A DNA stretch of 64,000 bases from the NCBI RefSeq assembly GCF_000182925.2, contig NC_026506.1, positions 4,030,001 through 4,094,000 on the forward strand. The letters run 5' to 3'. Below, in pieces: positions 46,450 to 58,300 of the stretch (its first letter is position 1; each line of letters begins with the position of its first letter). This stretch comes from Neurospora crassa OR74A (Eukaryota > Ascomycota > Sordariomycetes > Sordariales > Sordariaceae). The position numbers were made by a program, and so were the translations under genes. The notes below the pieces were generated by a model that made no database searches, had not been told where the DNA came from, and saw only the letters and a program-made list of their open reading frames with translations.

Positions 46450-48047
46450 GTTTCTTGTGTTTCAAGTTGCGTTCGTTCTTTATATGCGTGTTTCGTTTTG
46501 ATCAACACCTAGGTAGGTATGTTGCAGTTCCTTGAGTACCTCGATGTACAAGGAGTGTAAAGGTGGTTGATGATGATCTTGTTGATGATGATAATGAACG
46601 ACGGACCATTACATATAGATACCTTATTGTTGACAAAGAGATCCGCGTCTATCTCGCGTGGTATGGTACGGTAGTAAATTTGTTGCTACCACTAATGAAG
46701 CTTATAGGTAGGTAGGTAGGTGAGATTGGCTTGCTTGTGGTGGTAAAGTCGAAGTCGTAAGCGTTGATGTCGTCGTGGATCCAACGTGCCCAAAGGCAAT
46801 GATCAAGGGGCGTTTACGCCGTCATTGGTTGGAGTGGTCCCGTAGGTAGATGTGAGACAGCAAGATGGAAGAAAAGCAACGAGTGGTGTATGATGAGCAG
46901 ATTGCCTGTGGGGTGATATTGTTCGGGTATGCGGTAGTGTAGGTATGGTCGACGTCAGTGAAAGGAATGAGTGTCGATCAGTTCGTTCAGTCGCAGAGAT
47001 TGGTGTGCAGAAACAACCACAAGGAAACTTTTCACGATAAACAGCAAGCAACAAACTAGACCGTTCGGAAACGAAACAAAAGAGCAGGCCAGCGTGTTCG
47101 ATATATCATTTCTGTCAAAGTCTCCCCTTGCATGAAATAGATAGCGTCGAGCCAGTTGGCCTACCCAAAGCCGGGCCCATCCCAGTTTCCATCACTGCAC
47201 TAGTGCAAAGTTGACAACGACCCAACCTTGTATGTATGTAGGGCACAAGGGTCTTTCGATGCACGTGTGGCCAACCTAGTGGGAAAGGGGTTTGTTTTTC
47301 TTTTTCCTTGTGGGGGATGGTCTTGCGAATGAAGTGTGCCTCGGCCGTCTGGGAACACTGAACTTTTGGCCATAGCTACATACGAGATGTGACAAGACCA
47401 GATTATCTCCCAGATTCACACCAGACGCGATCACTAGTGCAGCTGAGTGCGGCTCTCTCGAGGATTCAAGGCCAAGGAGGCGTGGATACCTTAGTGGAAA
47501 ACATGGAAGTCTTACCGAGGAGTAGGTGGTCGCTAACCAAGCCCATGTTTCACTTGGAGACAGAAAAGCTCGCGAGAACCTTCCCAATGTGATTGTATGC
47601 ACGGACACCCCTTTGTTCCTCAACTTGGGTCCTAGGTCTGACCACCTCTCTGATTTGTTCACTCCCCCAGGACATGGAACCAATGCTGTCGTTTCTTGTG
47701 TGTGATTCGAGGCCATTCATCTTGTCCAATCGGCCACGATCGGCTCTTTCGGCTCGCGTATCGGTACAATCCGTGTTCTTTTGGTTATAACCCGTCCTCC
47801 TTGCTGTTCATTGGAACTCGGCGGTTCGAGCTGAGACCATCGATTCGCCAAATGTCTGAAGCCTTGATCCCAAAGTTGCCGTCCAGGACTCCGCCTGCTT
47901 TCGGTATCTTGGCAGCTGAATGACTGGGACAGGGTATGTTTCTGGGGAACAGTGTGTGTGTGTACACCCACACACTAAGACACCATTCTCTTGGCGACTT
48001 GGTCTCGTTCTCGGATTCTCACTTGCTCTGAAAGAGGGCTTGCAATT
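46450..48047. other. Promoter side of the MHYT gene and spacer
   Basis: Upstream region of the MHYT gene with a TAGG tandem repeat at about 46707-46722 and GATGATG repeats near 46570-46595. A short alternating TGTG/CACA stretch sits at about 47951-47975. No gene can be supported. Confidence 0.45.
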
Positions 48048-49514
48048 CTATTCGGTCGGCCCTCTCACCGTAGTCGTCGTCTCCGGTCTTCTCCACGATT
48101 TTCCCCTCGGCTGCGGTGTCCGCTGGGATATTTGATGCAAGCTTGGACAAGGGGTTGACTTTTTCATCGATTCTATCGATTCTAGCGCCAGTGGATCGTC
48201 TTCAACCGATTGCAGAGCATTGGCCACGACTGGGTCCGCTTGTTCTGGGCGTGCTCCATCCGAATCGGAACCCCGGCGCCGGCATGGCGAAGGCCCGGCG
48301 AATTGTGAGTGATTTTTACCTTTTCTGGGGGGGCAGCGACCAGCTCGGCGGCGCTTTGACTTTGCCAAAGGAACCGAAGTTCCTCCCAAGCCGCCCAAGG
48401 AAATCTGTTGATCCATCCAATCTGATCTCGGCTTCGGCAGAAAAGCCGACCATCGAAGGTTTTGTGGAACCTTTATGGATCCTTTGCGGCACCTACCAAG
48501 ACTTTTAGGGTCTTTCTTAGTTACATCCCAGATCTTGGACGAGTGCCGATCGAAATCAAATGTCTGAAACGATGACGAACCCCAGACTCGGCTCCAGAAT
48601 GATTTTCCAGTGCTATCGTCCCAAGAGAAGTGTGTACTTAAAGTGGACAATGCTTCGATCGAGAGGTTCTGAACCGGCATGGCTTCTATTTCTTTCAAAA
48701 AGCCATCCAGATCCATCATTAGGACTGATGATATGGGACGCTGGGAGGCGCCGGGGAAGCGCGTTAGCTGGGATGGAGCTAGCACAATGGGAGGCCTAGA
48801 CCAGACATGGCGCATTGTCCCAAGGAAAAAGCAATGGGCCCTGCATCTCGCCTGAGACACCTGCATGACATTCAGTTGGTGATCGGCGATTCGGTAGTCA
48901 TGGGTCTGAACCTTGTTTTGGGGTACAGTATCTTGGTACACTGAAGAATTGTGCACCGAATACATATGAGAGTGGAGGTGTCCAGTGTTTTTGTTCATGT
49001 ATCTTGAGGATCTCGTGAGAAATGAGGCGTGCGGAGAGGCGAGCGAGAGGGGTCCTGGTGGGCTTTTTATCAGCATCACGGAAGTGGCAAAGGGGAGAAA
49101 CCAAGAACTCGGAAGGGATGATCTGTCATTTTTGTTTTCTTTTCTTATCCTATGTTCTTTCTCTTTCTGTTCAGCAGCGACTGGGGTCTGGATGCAACAA
49201 TCCCTTGCATCTCGCAGTCCGAAATCTGAAATCTGAGGATAAATATCCGATATCTGCTCGCACCTGAAAGCCACAAATACTCCTTTGGTTGATGACTGCA
49301 CAAGCAACGTGCAGTGCCAACGTTGCACGACTGAGCAGCATGCACGGCGGCAAAGTACCATTCTCCCCGTCTTCCTGCATGTAGAGGTATCACCCAGACA
49401 CTTGAGGGGATTGCCAAATCTCAGTACCTCTATGCAATAAGTGGCACATACATATGATGGATGGGAATCTGGCTTTGGCGGCAAACGGGAGAATCTGAGA
49501 CTGCATCTGGACAT
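48048..49514 (-). CDS. Long uncharacterised open frame
   Basis: A single uninterrupted frame of 488 codons from an ATG at 49514; in normal-GC sequence such a length is very unlikely by chance. I recognise no domain. The first half is rich in Cys, Ser and His and does not look globular. The last 220 residues, from the ATG at 48719 (MMDLDGFLKEIEAMP), look more protein-like, with a helical start, a Trp/Phe-rich middle (KSFWSRVWGSSSFQTF) and a basic Pro-rich end. The true gene might begin there. There is no signal peptide and no intron is needed. Alternatives are a species-specific orphan gene, a relic, or a frame opposite an unrecognised feature; shorter frames on the plus strand do not offer a better model. 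Confidence 0.35.
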   Translation of the reverse strand: MSRCSLRFSRLPPKPDSHPSYVCATYCIEVLRFGNPLKCLGDTSTCRKTGRMVLCRRACCSVVQRWHCTLLVQSSTKGVFVAFRCEQISDIYPQISDFGLRDARDCCIQTPVAAEQKEKEHRIRKENKNDRSSLPSSWFLPFATSVMLIKSPPGPLSLASPHASFLTRSSRYMNKNTGHLHSHMYSVHNSSVYQDTVPQNKVQTHDYRIADHQLNVMQVSQARCRAHCFFLGTMRHVWSRPPIVLAPSQLTRFPGASQRPISSVLMMDLDGFLKEIEAMPVQNLSIEALSTLSTHFSWDDSTGKSFWSRVWGSSSFQTFDFDRHSSKIWDVTKKDPKSLGRCRKGSIKVPQNLRWSAFLPKPRSDWMDQQISLGGLGGTSVPLAKSKRRRAGRCPPRKGKNHSQFAGPSPCRRRGSDSDGARPEQADPVVANALQSVEDDPLALESIESMKKSTPCPSLHQISQRTPQPRGKSWRRPETTTTVRGPTE

Positions 49515-49529
49515 GCGGTTAGAGGGCAC

Positions 49530-50640
49530 CTTTTGGTGCCAGGTGTAGTTGCGAGAATGGGGTATGCAGTTTCAGGGGGATTTACCGTGCCTCTGTCCAC
49601 GCCTGCACAGCTGAGATTGATAAATGTGCGTACCTACCTCTACCTCAACTCCATACCTGCCGTGCCTACTTCGACACTCAACTGCATACCACCTTTGTGC
49701 CCAGCAACTAAAGTCAAGGCACGCCGCACCGAAAACACTCGGCGAGCTCGACCCTTCATCAGTTTTCGTTTCTTCTTCAGAGGCCAAGAGTATTACCAAC
49801 AAGCGTATCCCTTGTTACGCCTAGCCACTGCCATCCACACGTGCCAAATGGCACTAGGACCAGCGGACATGACCGATGGCAAAACACCCAGGATCAATAT
49901 CCATCGATGACCGAAGTCGGTCGGACAGAAAACTTCAAGGATGGGTCCTGCACCAAACTATTGTCGTTTCCCTACGTGACCTTCCAGATGATTTCTTTGA
50001 CTCCATCCGCCTTGAAGTCCACCTAATCAGCCTGCGGGCGAGGGAAGTGGTGTTGACGGGACTTTCGGCTGCGATTCCGGTGCAGGAGGTCTTGGTGTTG
50101 GTGCCCAAATTGTTGTTGTTCGACGAATGGCATTCGGTGTCAGACTTCATGTCTCCTTTTCGCACCTGCAGTTCCCCGTTCTCCCGTCATCTTGTTGCAT
50201 ACCTAGAGGTAGGTAACTTACCTACCTCGATCCTGCAAGTACCTCTAGTGAGTTCCGTCCGCCTGTATACAGGTATCAGAGGTATGTCCTGCAGCCTCCA
50301 TGCTGAGGGACAATGCATCTATCCCATGCCCGATCACTTCAAAGGTCGAGAAATCTGAAAATCAATCCGAAGTAATATAAGCGCTTTGATGATATTGGAT
50401 GTCGGCGAGGTGATCTGTTGTTGTCTTCGCTGGTATCAAACATTTGCCGTTGCTCGTTTCCTTGTCACGTCCCAACTCCAACTCCCTATCCCCCCTTCTA
50501 ATACAGTCTTGTCCGTTCCCCATGCGGTTTCCAGACCATTTCCATGCAATCTCAGCGCCATAATCCACGGTCCTCACCCGATCCCTCATTTCACCTCATC
50601 CGGAATCCAATGTTGGGTAGGTGATCTGGGCCGCTCGGGC
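49530..50640. other. Spacer without a supportable gene
   Basis: Holds a CCTAGAGGTAGGTAACTTACC-type short palindromic repeat at about 50200-50225 and several TACCTC motifs. Frames of up to 160 codons occur but have no motif. The right edge is the 3' side of the minus-strand hydrolase gene. Confidence 0.45.
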
Positions 50641-52037
50641 CTAGACGTCCGTCCCCTTCAGCATAGCTTCTGCAAGTTAGTAGCCTCCCACGTGACAGAA
50701 GACAGTGAGAAAAACAAACTTACCAACCGTAAAGTCCACCTCCGCCGGCGTGATGCTTCCGCTCGTTGTCGGGCCCGAACTGCTGTGTCCCTGCGTCGAC
50801 GTAGCAGAAAGGTGCGAGTGTCCGCGCTGGTGCATTCCCGGTCGCACTCCCTCTCCCACTCCCTGACCGCCCTCGGCCGCAGCAGCTACCCTCCGCTTGT
50901 TCTTCTTCGCCTCCTTTTCCTCCCTCTTCTTTTCCTTCCTGCTGAAGTGTGCCGCCCTTTTGATTTGGTCTTCGACTTTCGGGATGAGATTGCTGAGGAC
51001 GGTTCCGAGGCGGGCCACATTCTCGGCGTCACGAGGCACAATGTGGCCGAGTCCGTGATCGTACATGACTGCGCTGCTCGGCTCGCAGACGTTGAACAAG
51101 GCGACTGCCGAGGTCAGGAAGGCGTCGTCGCAGCCAAAGATGTGGAGGGTCGGGATGTCGATGCACGTGCCGACTTCGTCGTATAGTTGCGCCGTGATGC
51201 GCTTGTCCCCTTCGAACTTCAGGGGCGGTGCGCCTGCGATGAAGATGGCAAACTATGGTTGTTGTACATCCCCATGTTCCACGTCAGCGTCTCGGAACTA
51301 TAGGAGATAAGCTCCATTTAAATGGAAAAAAAGGTATGCAAATAACGAACCTTGATTCTTCTCTCCCTCCCCTTCTCTCGCGCGCACCGCTCCACCTCCT
51401 CCACAATCGTGCTCGCCGCCACCATCGCGCCCTCGCTGTAGCCAAGGATGGCATCGATCTCCGGGTCTTCATCGATCGTCTTGAAGACGCCATTCAGAGC
51501 GTGGCGCCAGGCCTCTTGGTGCCAGTCCTCCTCGACCGTCGCACCCTGCAGCTGGCGCATGGTGTCTTCGGGGTTCAGGCCGCGCGGTACGTGGCGCAGC
51601 CGGCGTAGAGTTTCAAAGGCATCGCCTTGGGAGACGTCGAGGAACCGGTAGAGAGGGGGTTTGCCAAAGTAGTCTTCCCAACCGGGGGGCGCGGCAACTT
51701 CGTGCGTGCCTTGCGAGTAGGTGAAAGTGCCGAGACCACGGCGTTTGAATTCTTTCGCGAGAGGACCGAATTGGACTTCAAAGTTCTGGAAAGCGGGTCA
51801 GAGCTGTCAGTCATTGATGTCTTGGATGCAAGTACAGTTTGACCACGCTGGGGGGGGATTGGAGTTGGACGGCATCTCTTGTTGTATGTGCAGAAAAGAG
51901 GTGTTATGCAATTCCGAGGAACTTTCCTGCAAGATTTCAAGAAACGGGAGAAGGACAAAAGAAAGAAGGAAGGAAGATTCAGGGGGTTTACAAACCTGTG
52001 CACTGCCGTAGGCACCAGGGAGACAGAGAAACTTCAT
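50641..52037 (-). CDS. FSH1-family serine hydrolase (4 exons)
   Basis: Predicted 344-residue alpha/beta hydrolase. Exons are 52037-51996, 51785-51351, 51252-50724 and 50669-50641; the introns (210, 98 and 54 nt) have GTTTGT, GTTCGT and GTAAGT donors, the last with an ACTAAC branch site and TGCAG acceptor. The start MKFLCLPGAYGSAQ joined to NFEVQFGPLAKEFK is the classic FSH1 beginning. The catalytic triad is Ser131 in GYSEGA, Asp201 or Asp202 in IFGCDD, and His229 in GLGHIVP. A basic Lys/Glu-rich stretch and a Ser/Gly-rich tail follow the fold, which is unusual. Fungal FSH1 enzymes often release or trim polyketides in biosynthetic clusters, such as LovG in lovastatin synthesis. The divergent PKS 3.3 kb away makes such a role likely, but this is an inference from position. 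Confidence 0.87.
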
Positions 52038-53039
52038 CTTGACTTGCTTGTATCGCAAAAGTCCTTTTCCCTCTCGTCTTTTGAGACCCAATGTCGTTCG
52101 AATTCGTCGGCACAGGAACAAAGTAAAGAGAATTGTTAAGAGGATGAATTGGAAACTTGATAACATTTCCCATCGATTGTCGCGGTTGACCGTGCCGTTA
52201 TTATGCCCTTCCCTTCCTGGTGATGTTCGAGGCCTGGTGGCGACTTCCTTCGTTGGCATGGTACGGGGACTTGGGCGACTATCACGCGACGAAGTTCTCT
52301 CGATCGTGAATTCCGCGTGACCATTCTGTACCGTGGACGTTAGCTCTTTCTTAGAAGAGATTATGGACGTTGGCTGGGACGCTACTGCGAATTTCAGCCC
52401 ATGCTGGGCCGCGACGAAGTCCCATCCCACAAATATATCTTACCTTAGTCTTGAGAAGTTGAGACTAGAAACTGCGGGGTTCATGCCATCCGTGAAAAAA
52501 ATGAGGGGGTTGAGCATGCCTGGCGTGTCACGAGCATGGGATGGTGTTGCTTAGGATTCAGGTGAGTTCCATTAGCGCCCTCCGCCATGCGTCTACCACC
52601 CTTCTCATCAGTACCGCGACATAGATTTCTAGTCTGGCCATTGCTTTTAACTCAGAGGTAGCGTCCTTGATTCGCGTCACTAGTCTATCTCCGATCAGCA
52701 ACGGTTGTACGGCTTTAGCAGATCGTTGGGGGACAGGCGACATCGGAGGTTTTACCAGTCTGAAGTGGGAACGACAAATTAGTGTCCTCCCATAAGACGC
52801 GGTACATATGTACCTGATTTAATGTGCTTTTGAATTCGGGAAAGCATGGATGTTTTTTTTGCCGACAGCATACTTGCTGGCGGGAAGATTTAGGGTGCTG
52901 GTCGAAACCTTTTTTTTTGTCTTTTTTTCTTTTTCTTATTCTTCTTGTTTGGTTCTTTTTTTTTTCCTTGTCCGCATCTCCTTGAGAAGCGCATGGCTGG
53001 CGAACATTGCGTTAAAGTAAGTAAGTTGGAGATATTCGG

Positions 53040-53600
53040 CTTAAGATTCTCCCCTTTCCCCTCCCCATCAACGTCTTCTCTCTTCCCTCCTTACCTCTAC
53101 TCTCTTTGGCTGAGTCCATGTGTGCCCTGTTGTGAAACACCTGAGAGGCAGGGCTGGAGCTTTGTTATTGGGTTGAGGCGTCGAATGTTCGTTGTACTTC
53201 GAGATGGTGTACGAGTGTTACACCGAGGATAGTTTCTTTATCTGTTTGTTGGCGTTGAGGAGGAAGAGGCTGAGGTGATGGCTGTGTGAACTGGGGCCAT
53301 GTGGCTGGCACATCAGCCTTTCGCTGTTTGATACTGTAGGAAATGGATATGATGTGGTAGTCGGAATACTTTGGACGAGTGACGGTGGGGTGCCCTCAGT
53401 GCCATCCTCCTTCCCTCCTCTCCCTACTAGCATCGAGCCACTCTCGTTGGCCGAGCCTGTGTGGTTCTCTGTTGGGAAACAACACCCGAGAGGTGAAGCT
53501 GCACTTTCGTCGGATTCGGGTCTCGGGTTCGGGTTCTCCTTTTCGAGATCATTTTACGCGTGTAGTGTACGCCTCATGGAGTGTGTGTTCCTATTCCTGT
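53040..53600. repeat. Diverged direct repeat, two copies
   Basis: The block at about 53060-53265 is loosely repeated at about 53400-53610. Shared anchors, in order, are a CCTCC/CTCCCT pyrimidine lead, TTGGC.GAG followed by TGTGTG, CTGTTG.GAAAC, GAGAGG and TTCGAGAT. Identity by eye is about 65-70 percent. The limits are approximate. Confidence 0.4.
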
Positions 53601-55138
53601 TTGCGAGTATGCACCGGTCGGCACGAAGATGCCTCCGGAGCATTGCTTCATGTGGGACGTCCGGGAAAGCAGAGAACAGGCCATACAAGCATAGAAGGTA
53701 GAAAAACAGCCCAACGGGGTTAGATAGACTGTAGTCCGTGCGGGCTTCTCCAGCCTGGGTTGTGGCTGAGGAGGAGTTAGAGAGCAAGCGTGTTCACATG
53801 TCGGTACCTCTATGACCTCTTGTGGTTGGCGTTCATATTTGTCAGGCCGGCAAGCAGCGTTAAAGTGATTGTCCAGCAACCACACCGTTAGTTGTTGACG
53901 GCTGGTAAGAAATTGTTAGACTGAAGCCTGTTGTTTTAGGCATCATCCCCAACTCAAATTGCTCAACATCACAGGTCTGGACGTGCAGCCCGGCACGAGC
54001 TGAGTACCTACAAATAAGGCTTGCTTGATCATACGAAAATAAGCTCCCATGAGTCGAGCTTGGCACACTCATGCGCAAATGCTTGAAGGCTGGGTGGCGA
54101 ATGCAAGAGAGATGGTTCGAGGTCGTCCTCTTCATGTTGGGTCAGTCGTTGATGGAGAGAGCGAGCTGGCCAGGGCCACGGGGTTATGTATGGAGCTAGA
54201 CGCAGTCGTTGAAGCAGAAATCGAAAGGTTCCGGGAAACCTCTTTGTGTTGAGAAGGGATCATTCCGACTTCCTTCGAATCACGCCAAGCTTTTCCACGA
54301 GCGCCTGTAAGGGTTACGGGCGGTAGGTTGGGTGTAGGGTCGACTGGTCCCGGAGTCTGGGCTACAGACGATCGCGTCAGGTTGGGTTGTCAGCTGGAGA
54401 AACTGCATTGTGCATGAGAAGGCGACATAGCCCTCCAGCCATACCTACCTCTGCACAGTAAGGTTGTTTGTGTCCAGTCACAGAGGAGAGTTCTTTACTG
54501 CAGCAACGTAGTTATCTCCAGATATCTGCAAGCAGCCATGGAGTGATAGCGAGCGAAAGCGTGATGCCCCGTCACTCTCTCACATGTTGTCCTCTAACCT
54601 CGCTGAGGCTGTGTCCGTGACTGTCAACTGTAAGAACAGACCCTCATAAGACTAAATACTCACTTCAATTCTTCTCATAAGCTAGCCCATACCTCAGTGA
54701 CGAGGGGACCACCAAATTGACCGACATCTCGATCAAGCCGCCATCAGATTTCCAGCAGTCAATCTTCGTCGTTGATGGTTGTCGCTCTCTTTGGTCGTCG
54801 TTAAAGGCTTTCCCCTCACTCCACCTCACCTCGTCTCTCATCACCTCTTTTCAGTCCCTCTCTTGTTTCACTCTTTCCGACATCTGGCAGCTGTGACGTG
54901 GACTGACCAAGAAGCGGCTGAGGACTTTATCTTGTCAAGTGGACTGCTCACTACCTGTTACCCAGCAACGATAGTGACCTCCATCTGGACTCGGGGTGAT
55001 TAACAACCTTTCAAGTGGAAGAGCGCCTGCTGGTGACTGGTCCATAAACCGGCAGGTAGACACCAAAACGACACTGGGAGACGCGGTATCTTCCCAATTC
55101 ACTTTCACTTCCAATTCTTAGACCAACCCTTCCACCCT

Positions 55139-55155
55139 CCCCCCCCCCCCCCCCC
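55139..55155. repeat. Poly-C run, 17 bases, in the PKS leader
   Basis: An uninterrupted C run embedded in a C/T-rich stretch about 230 bp upstream of the PKS start codon. C/T-rich leaders are common in strongly expressed fungal genes. The exact length may vary. Confidence 0.85.
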
Positions 55156-55379
55156 TCCTTCCCGCTCTCACTCCTTCCATCATCCATCTCTCCCCGTCCG
55201 TCACTACCCTACTTCCACACGGGTTATCCAAATCATCCACCTTCTATCAGCAACACCGCCTTGACGAGTATATCAAGACAACTTCTTTCTCGCCAATTAT
55301 CTCCTTGGTATTTTGCCCACGAAGCATTCTTAGATTCACTCCGAGCGACTCATCATAACACATCCGAGAACTGATCAAA

Positions 55380-58300
55380 ATGGCATCCCGCGACCCTGAA
55401 GCCAGGGGGGCCACCGCCGGCCCGGCTCCCCCGCCCAAACAGCAACCCTCCGGCACCCCGGCCCCGGTAGCAATTGTAGGCATGTCCTGCCGCCTTCCTG
55501 GGGGTGTTGAGACACCAGGGGATTTCTACCGCATGATGTGCCGCGGGCGGTCAGGTTGGTCCAAAGTTCCCAAAGACCGATTCAACCAGGAAGCCTACAA
55601 CCACCCGGATCCGGACCACAAGGGGACGTTCAACTCGCAGGGCGGATACTTCATCAAGCAGGATCTGAGCGGGTTCGACGCGGCGTTCTTTGATGTCACA
55701 AGACGGGAGGCGGAGGCTATGGGTTCGTACCTTTTCTGTTTTGCGTTTGTTGGTCCCCCGTGAACAGTGAGACAAAAGCGAACGGGGGAAAAGGAGTGGA
55801 GAGAAAAGGAGGAGAAAAGAGTTTAAGGGGGTTGATAGGGCATATAAAGGAAGCAATGGCTAACAGGACCTGAACACAGACCCAGCCCAGCGTCTCCTAA
55901 TGGAATGCACCTATGAAGCCTTGGAGAGCGGCGGCATACCACGCGAGCACATTGCAGGCACCCGCACCGGCGTCTTCATTGGTGGGAACTACGGCGAGCA
56001 CCGATTTTCGCATATTCGGGATCTCGACACGATCCCCTCGTTCGATGCCACCGGCAACCAACCAGCCTTCTTGTCCGGCCGATTAGCGTACTACTTTAAC
56101 TTGCACGGCCCAACCTTCACCGTTGACACGGCGTGCTCTTCATCTTTGCACGCTCTGCATCTTGCCGTCCAGTCCATCAGAAACGGCGAGTGCGACGCGG
56201 CAGTGGTGGGAGCGAGCCATCTGATAACTCAACCGGATGTATGGGTGTCCATGTCCATGCTTCGTCTCTTTTCTGACGAAGGACGGACGTACGCCTTCGA
56301 TCATAGGGCCAGGTCCGGCTACGCCCGCGGCGAGGGCTGTGCAGTAATAATTCTGAAACCCGTCGAAAAAGCATTCAAAGACAACGACCACATTTTCTCC
56401 GTCATCAGCCACAGCGGGGTCTCCCACAATGGTCGCACCGTCGGTATCGTCGCTCCCTCCCCGGACGAGCAAGAACAGCTTTTGCGAGACGTCTTCACTG
56501 CCGCCAAGATCGACCCACGCGAGGTTGGCTTTTTCGAAGCCCACGGTACCGGCACGAAGAAGGGCGATCCGATCGAGGCTACAGCCATATACAAGGCCGT
56601 GGGCCGGTATTTGTCCGCAGACGACCCACTGTATATCGGCAGCAGCAAACCAAACGTCGGCCATCTTGAATGCGCGAGCGGTCTGGTGTCGGTGATCAAA
56701 GGGGTGCTCTCGCTTTACTACGGGTTCATCCTCCCCAATGCGGATTTTGACAAGGAAAACCCAGGGATCCCATTCAAGGAATGGAACATGACGGTCGCCA
56801 AACAGCAGAAGCCATGGCCGGCACACAAGAAGTATGCATGCGTCAACAACTTTGGGTTTTCCGGGAGCAATTCGACGTGTATCTTGGCTGGGCCACCAAT
56901 CCATCGCAGGATCGAGCTGGGCGAACACGGCGCGTACACCACTCCGAGGCTCTTTGTGCTGTCCGCCAACGATGAGCAGGCGCTAAGGACGAGTATCAAG
57001 GAACTGGGTATCTGGTTGGAGCAGCATGCCGAGCTGTATCAGACTACCATGCCGCGGAATTTGGCGTATACGCTCTGCCAGCGAAGGTCGCATTTCCCGT
57101 GGAGGGTGGCCATCGTTGAGTCGATTTGTTCTGGTCTTGCGGGATCGCTAAACGGACACGACCTCACTCCCATGCGCGCTTCGTCAGAACAACCACGTCT
57201 GGCTTTCATCTTCACCGGCCAGGGAGCGCAATGGTATGCCATGGGCCGTGAGCTCTTGCAGACCCATCCCCTTTACCTAAAGGCCATCAAGCGAGCCGAT
57301 GAAGTTTTGCGGAAGGTGGGCGCTGATTTCTCCATTTACGAAGAACTCACGCGGGACAAGGAGACGACCAAAGTAGGGCAGGCGCACATCTCCCAGCCCA
57401 TCTGTTCCGCTGTGCAGTTGGCCTTGGTCGACCTGCTGGACTCATTCGGCATCAAGCCTGGTGCTGTCACGGGCCACTCCTCCGGCGAGATTGGTGCTGC
57501 GTACGCAGCTGGCGCGCTGACATTTGAAGGAGCTATGCAAGCCGCTTACTACCGCGGCCAGATGATCGTCGAGCTGAAGAAAGCGTACCCCGAACTCAGA
57601 GGCTCCATGCTAGCCGTGGGCTCCGGAGCCGAAGAATGCGCACCTCTTCTCCAGCAAATCAACACCTCGGCATCCGAAGCGGTAGTGGCCTGCGAAAACT
57701 CGCCCTCTTCCACCACCATATCGGGCGACGAATCCGCTATCGACCGGGTCGCCGAGCTGTTCCAGAAGAAGGGCACCTTCAACCGTAAGCTGTTCGTCGA
57801 CGTCGCCTACCACTCCCCGCACATGGCCTTGATTGCCGACAAATACCTCCAAGCCGTGTCGCACATTCAGCCACCTGAATCGCGCTCCTCTTCAACCGTC
57901 GAGTTTTACTCGTCCCTGCACGCCCGCCGCCTGTCCTCTCTGTCGGAGCTGGGGCCGTCTTACTGGGTCAACAACCTCACCCAGCCCGTCCGCTTTTCCT
58001 CGGCGTTGCAACACCTCATCTCGGGCTTCCGGCCGGATATCCTGCTTGAAGTTGGGCCCCATGCGGCGTTGAAAGGTCCGATAATGCAAACCATCAAGTC
58101 CCTCTCTTCTCCTTCCCTCGGCAATTCCCCTTCTACCTCCACGCCGTCCACAGGGACTTTCCCCCCTGGCGCCGGCAACACCGCTGCAGTGGCCACCAAG
58201 CTCACCTACCTCTCTGTCCTCGATCGCGCCAAGTCCGCCGCGCAATCCGCCCTCGAAGCGACCGGTGCTCTTTTCACCCGGGGCTTTCAGGGGCTAAACT

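Larger units (their letters stand above)
52038..55379. other. Intergenic region between FSH1 hydrolase and PKS
   Basis: About 3.3 kb between two divergent genes, so it holds both promoters. It contains T-rich runs at 52852-52972, a diverged direct repeat at about 53040-53600 and a C run before the PKS leader. I find no regulator, transporter or tailoring enzyme in it; the frames of up to 127 codons have no motif. Confidence 0.5.
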
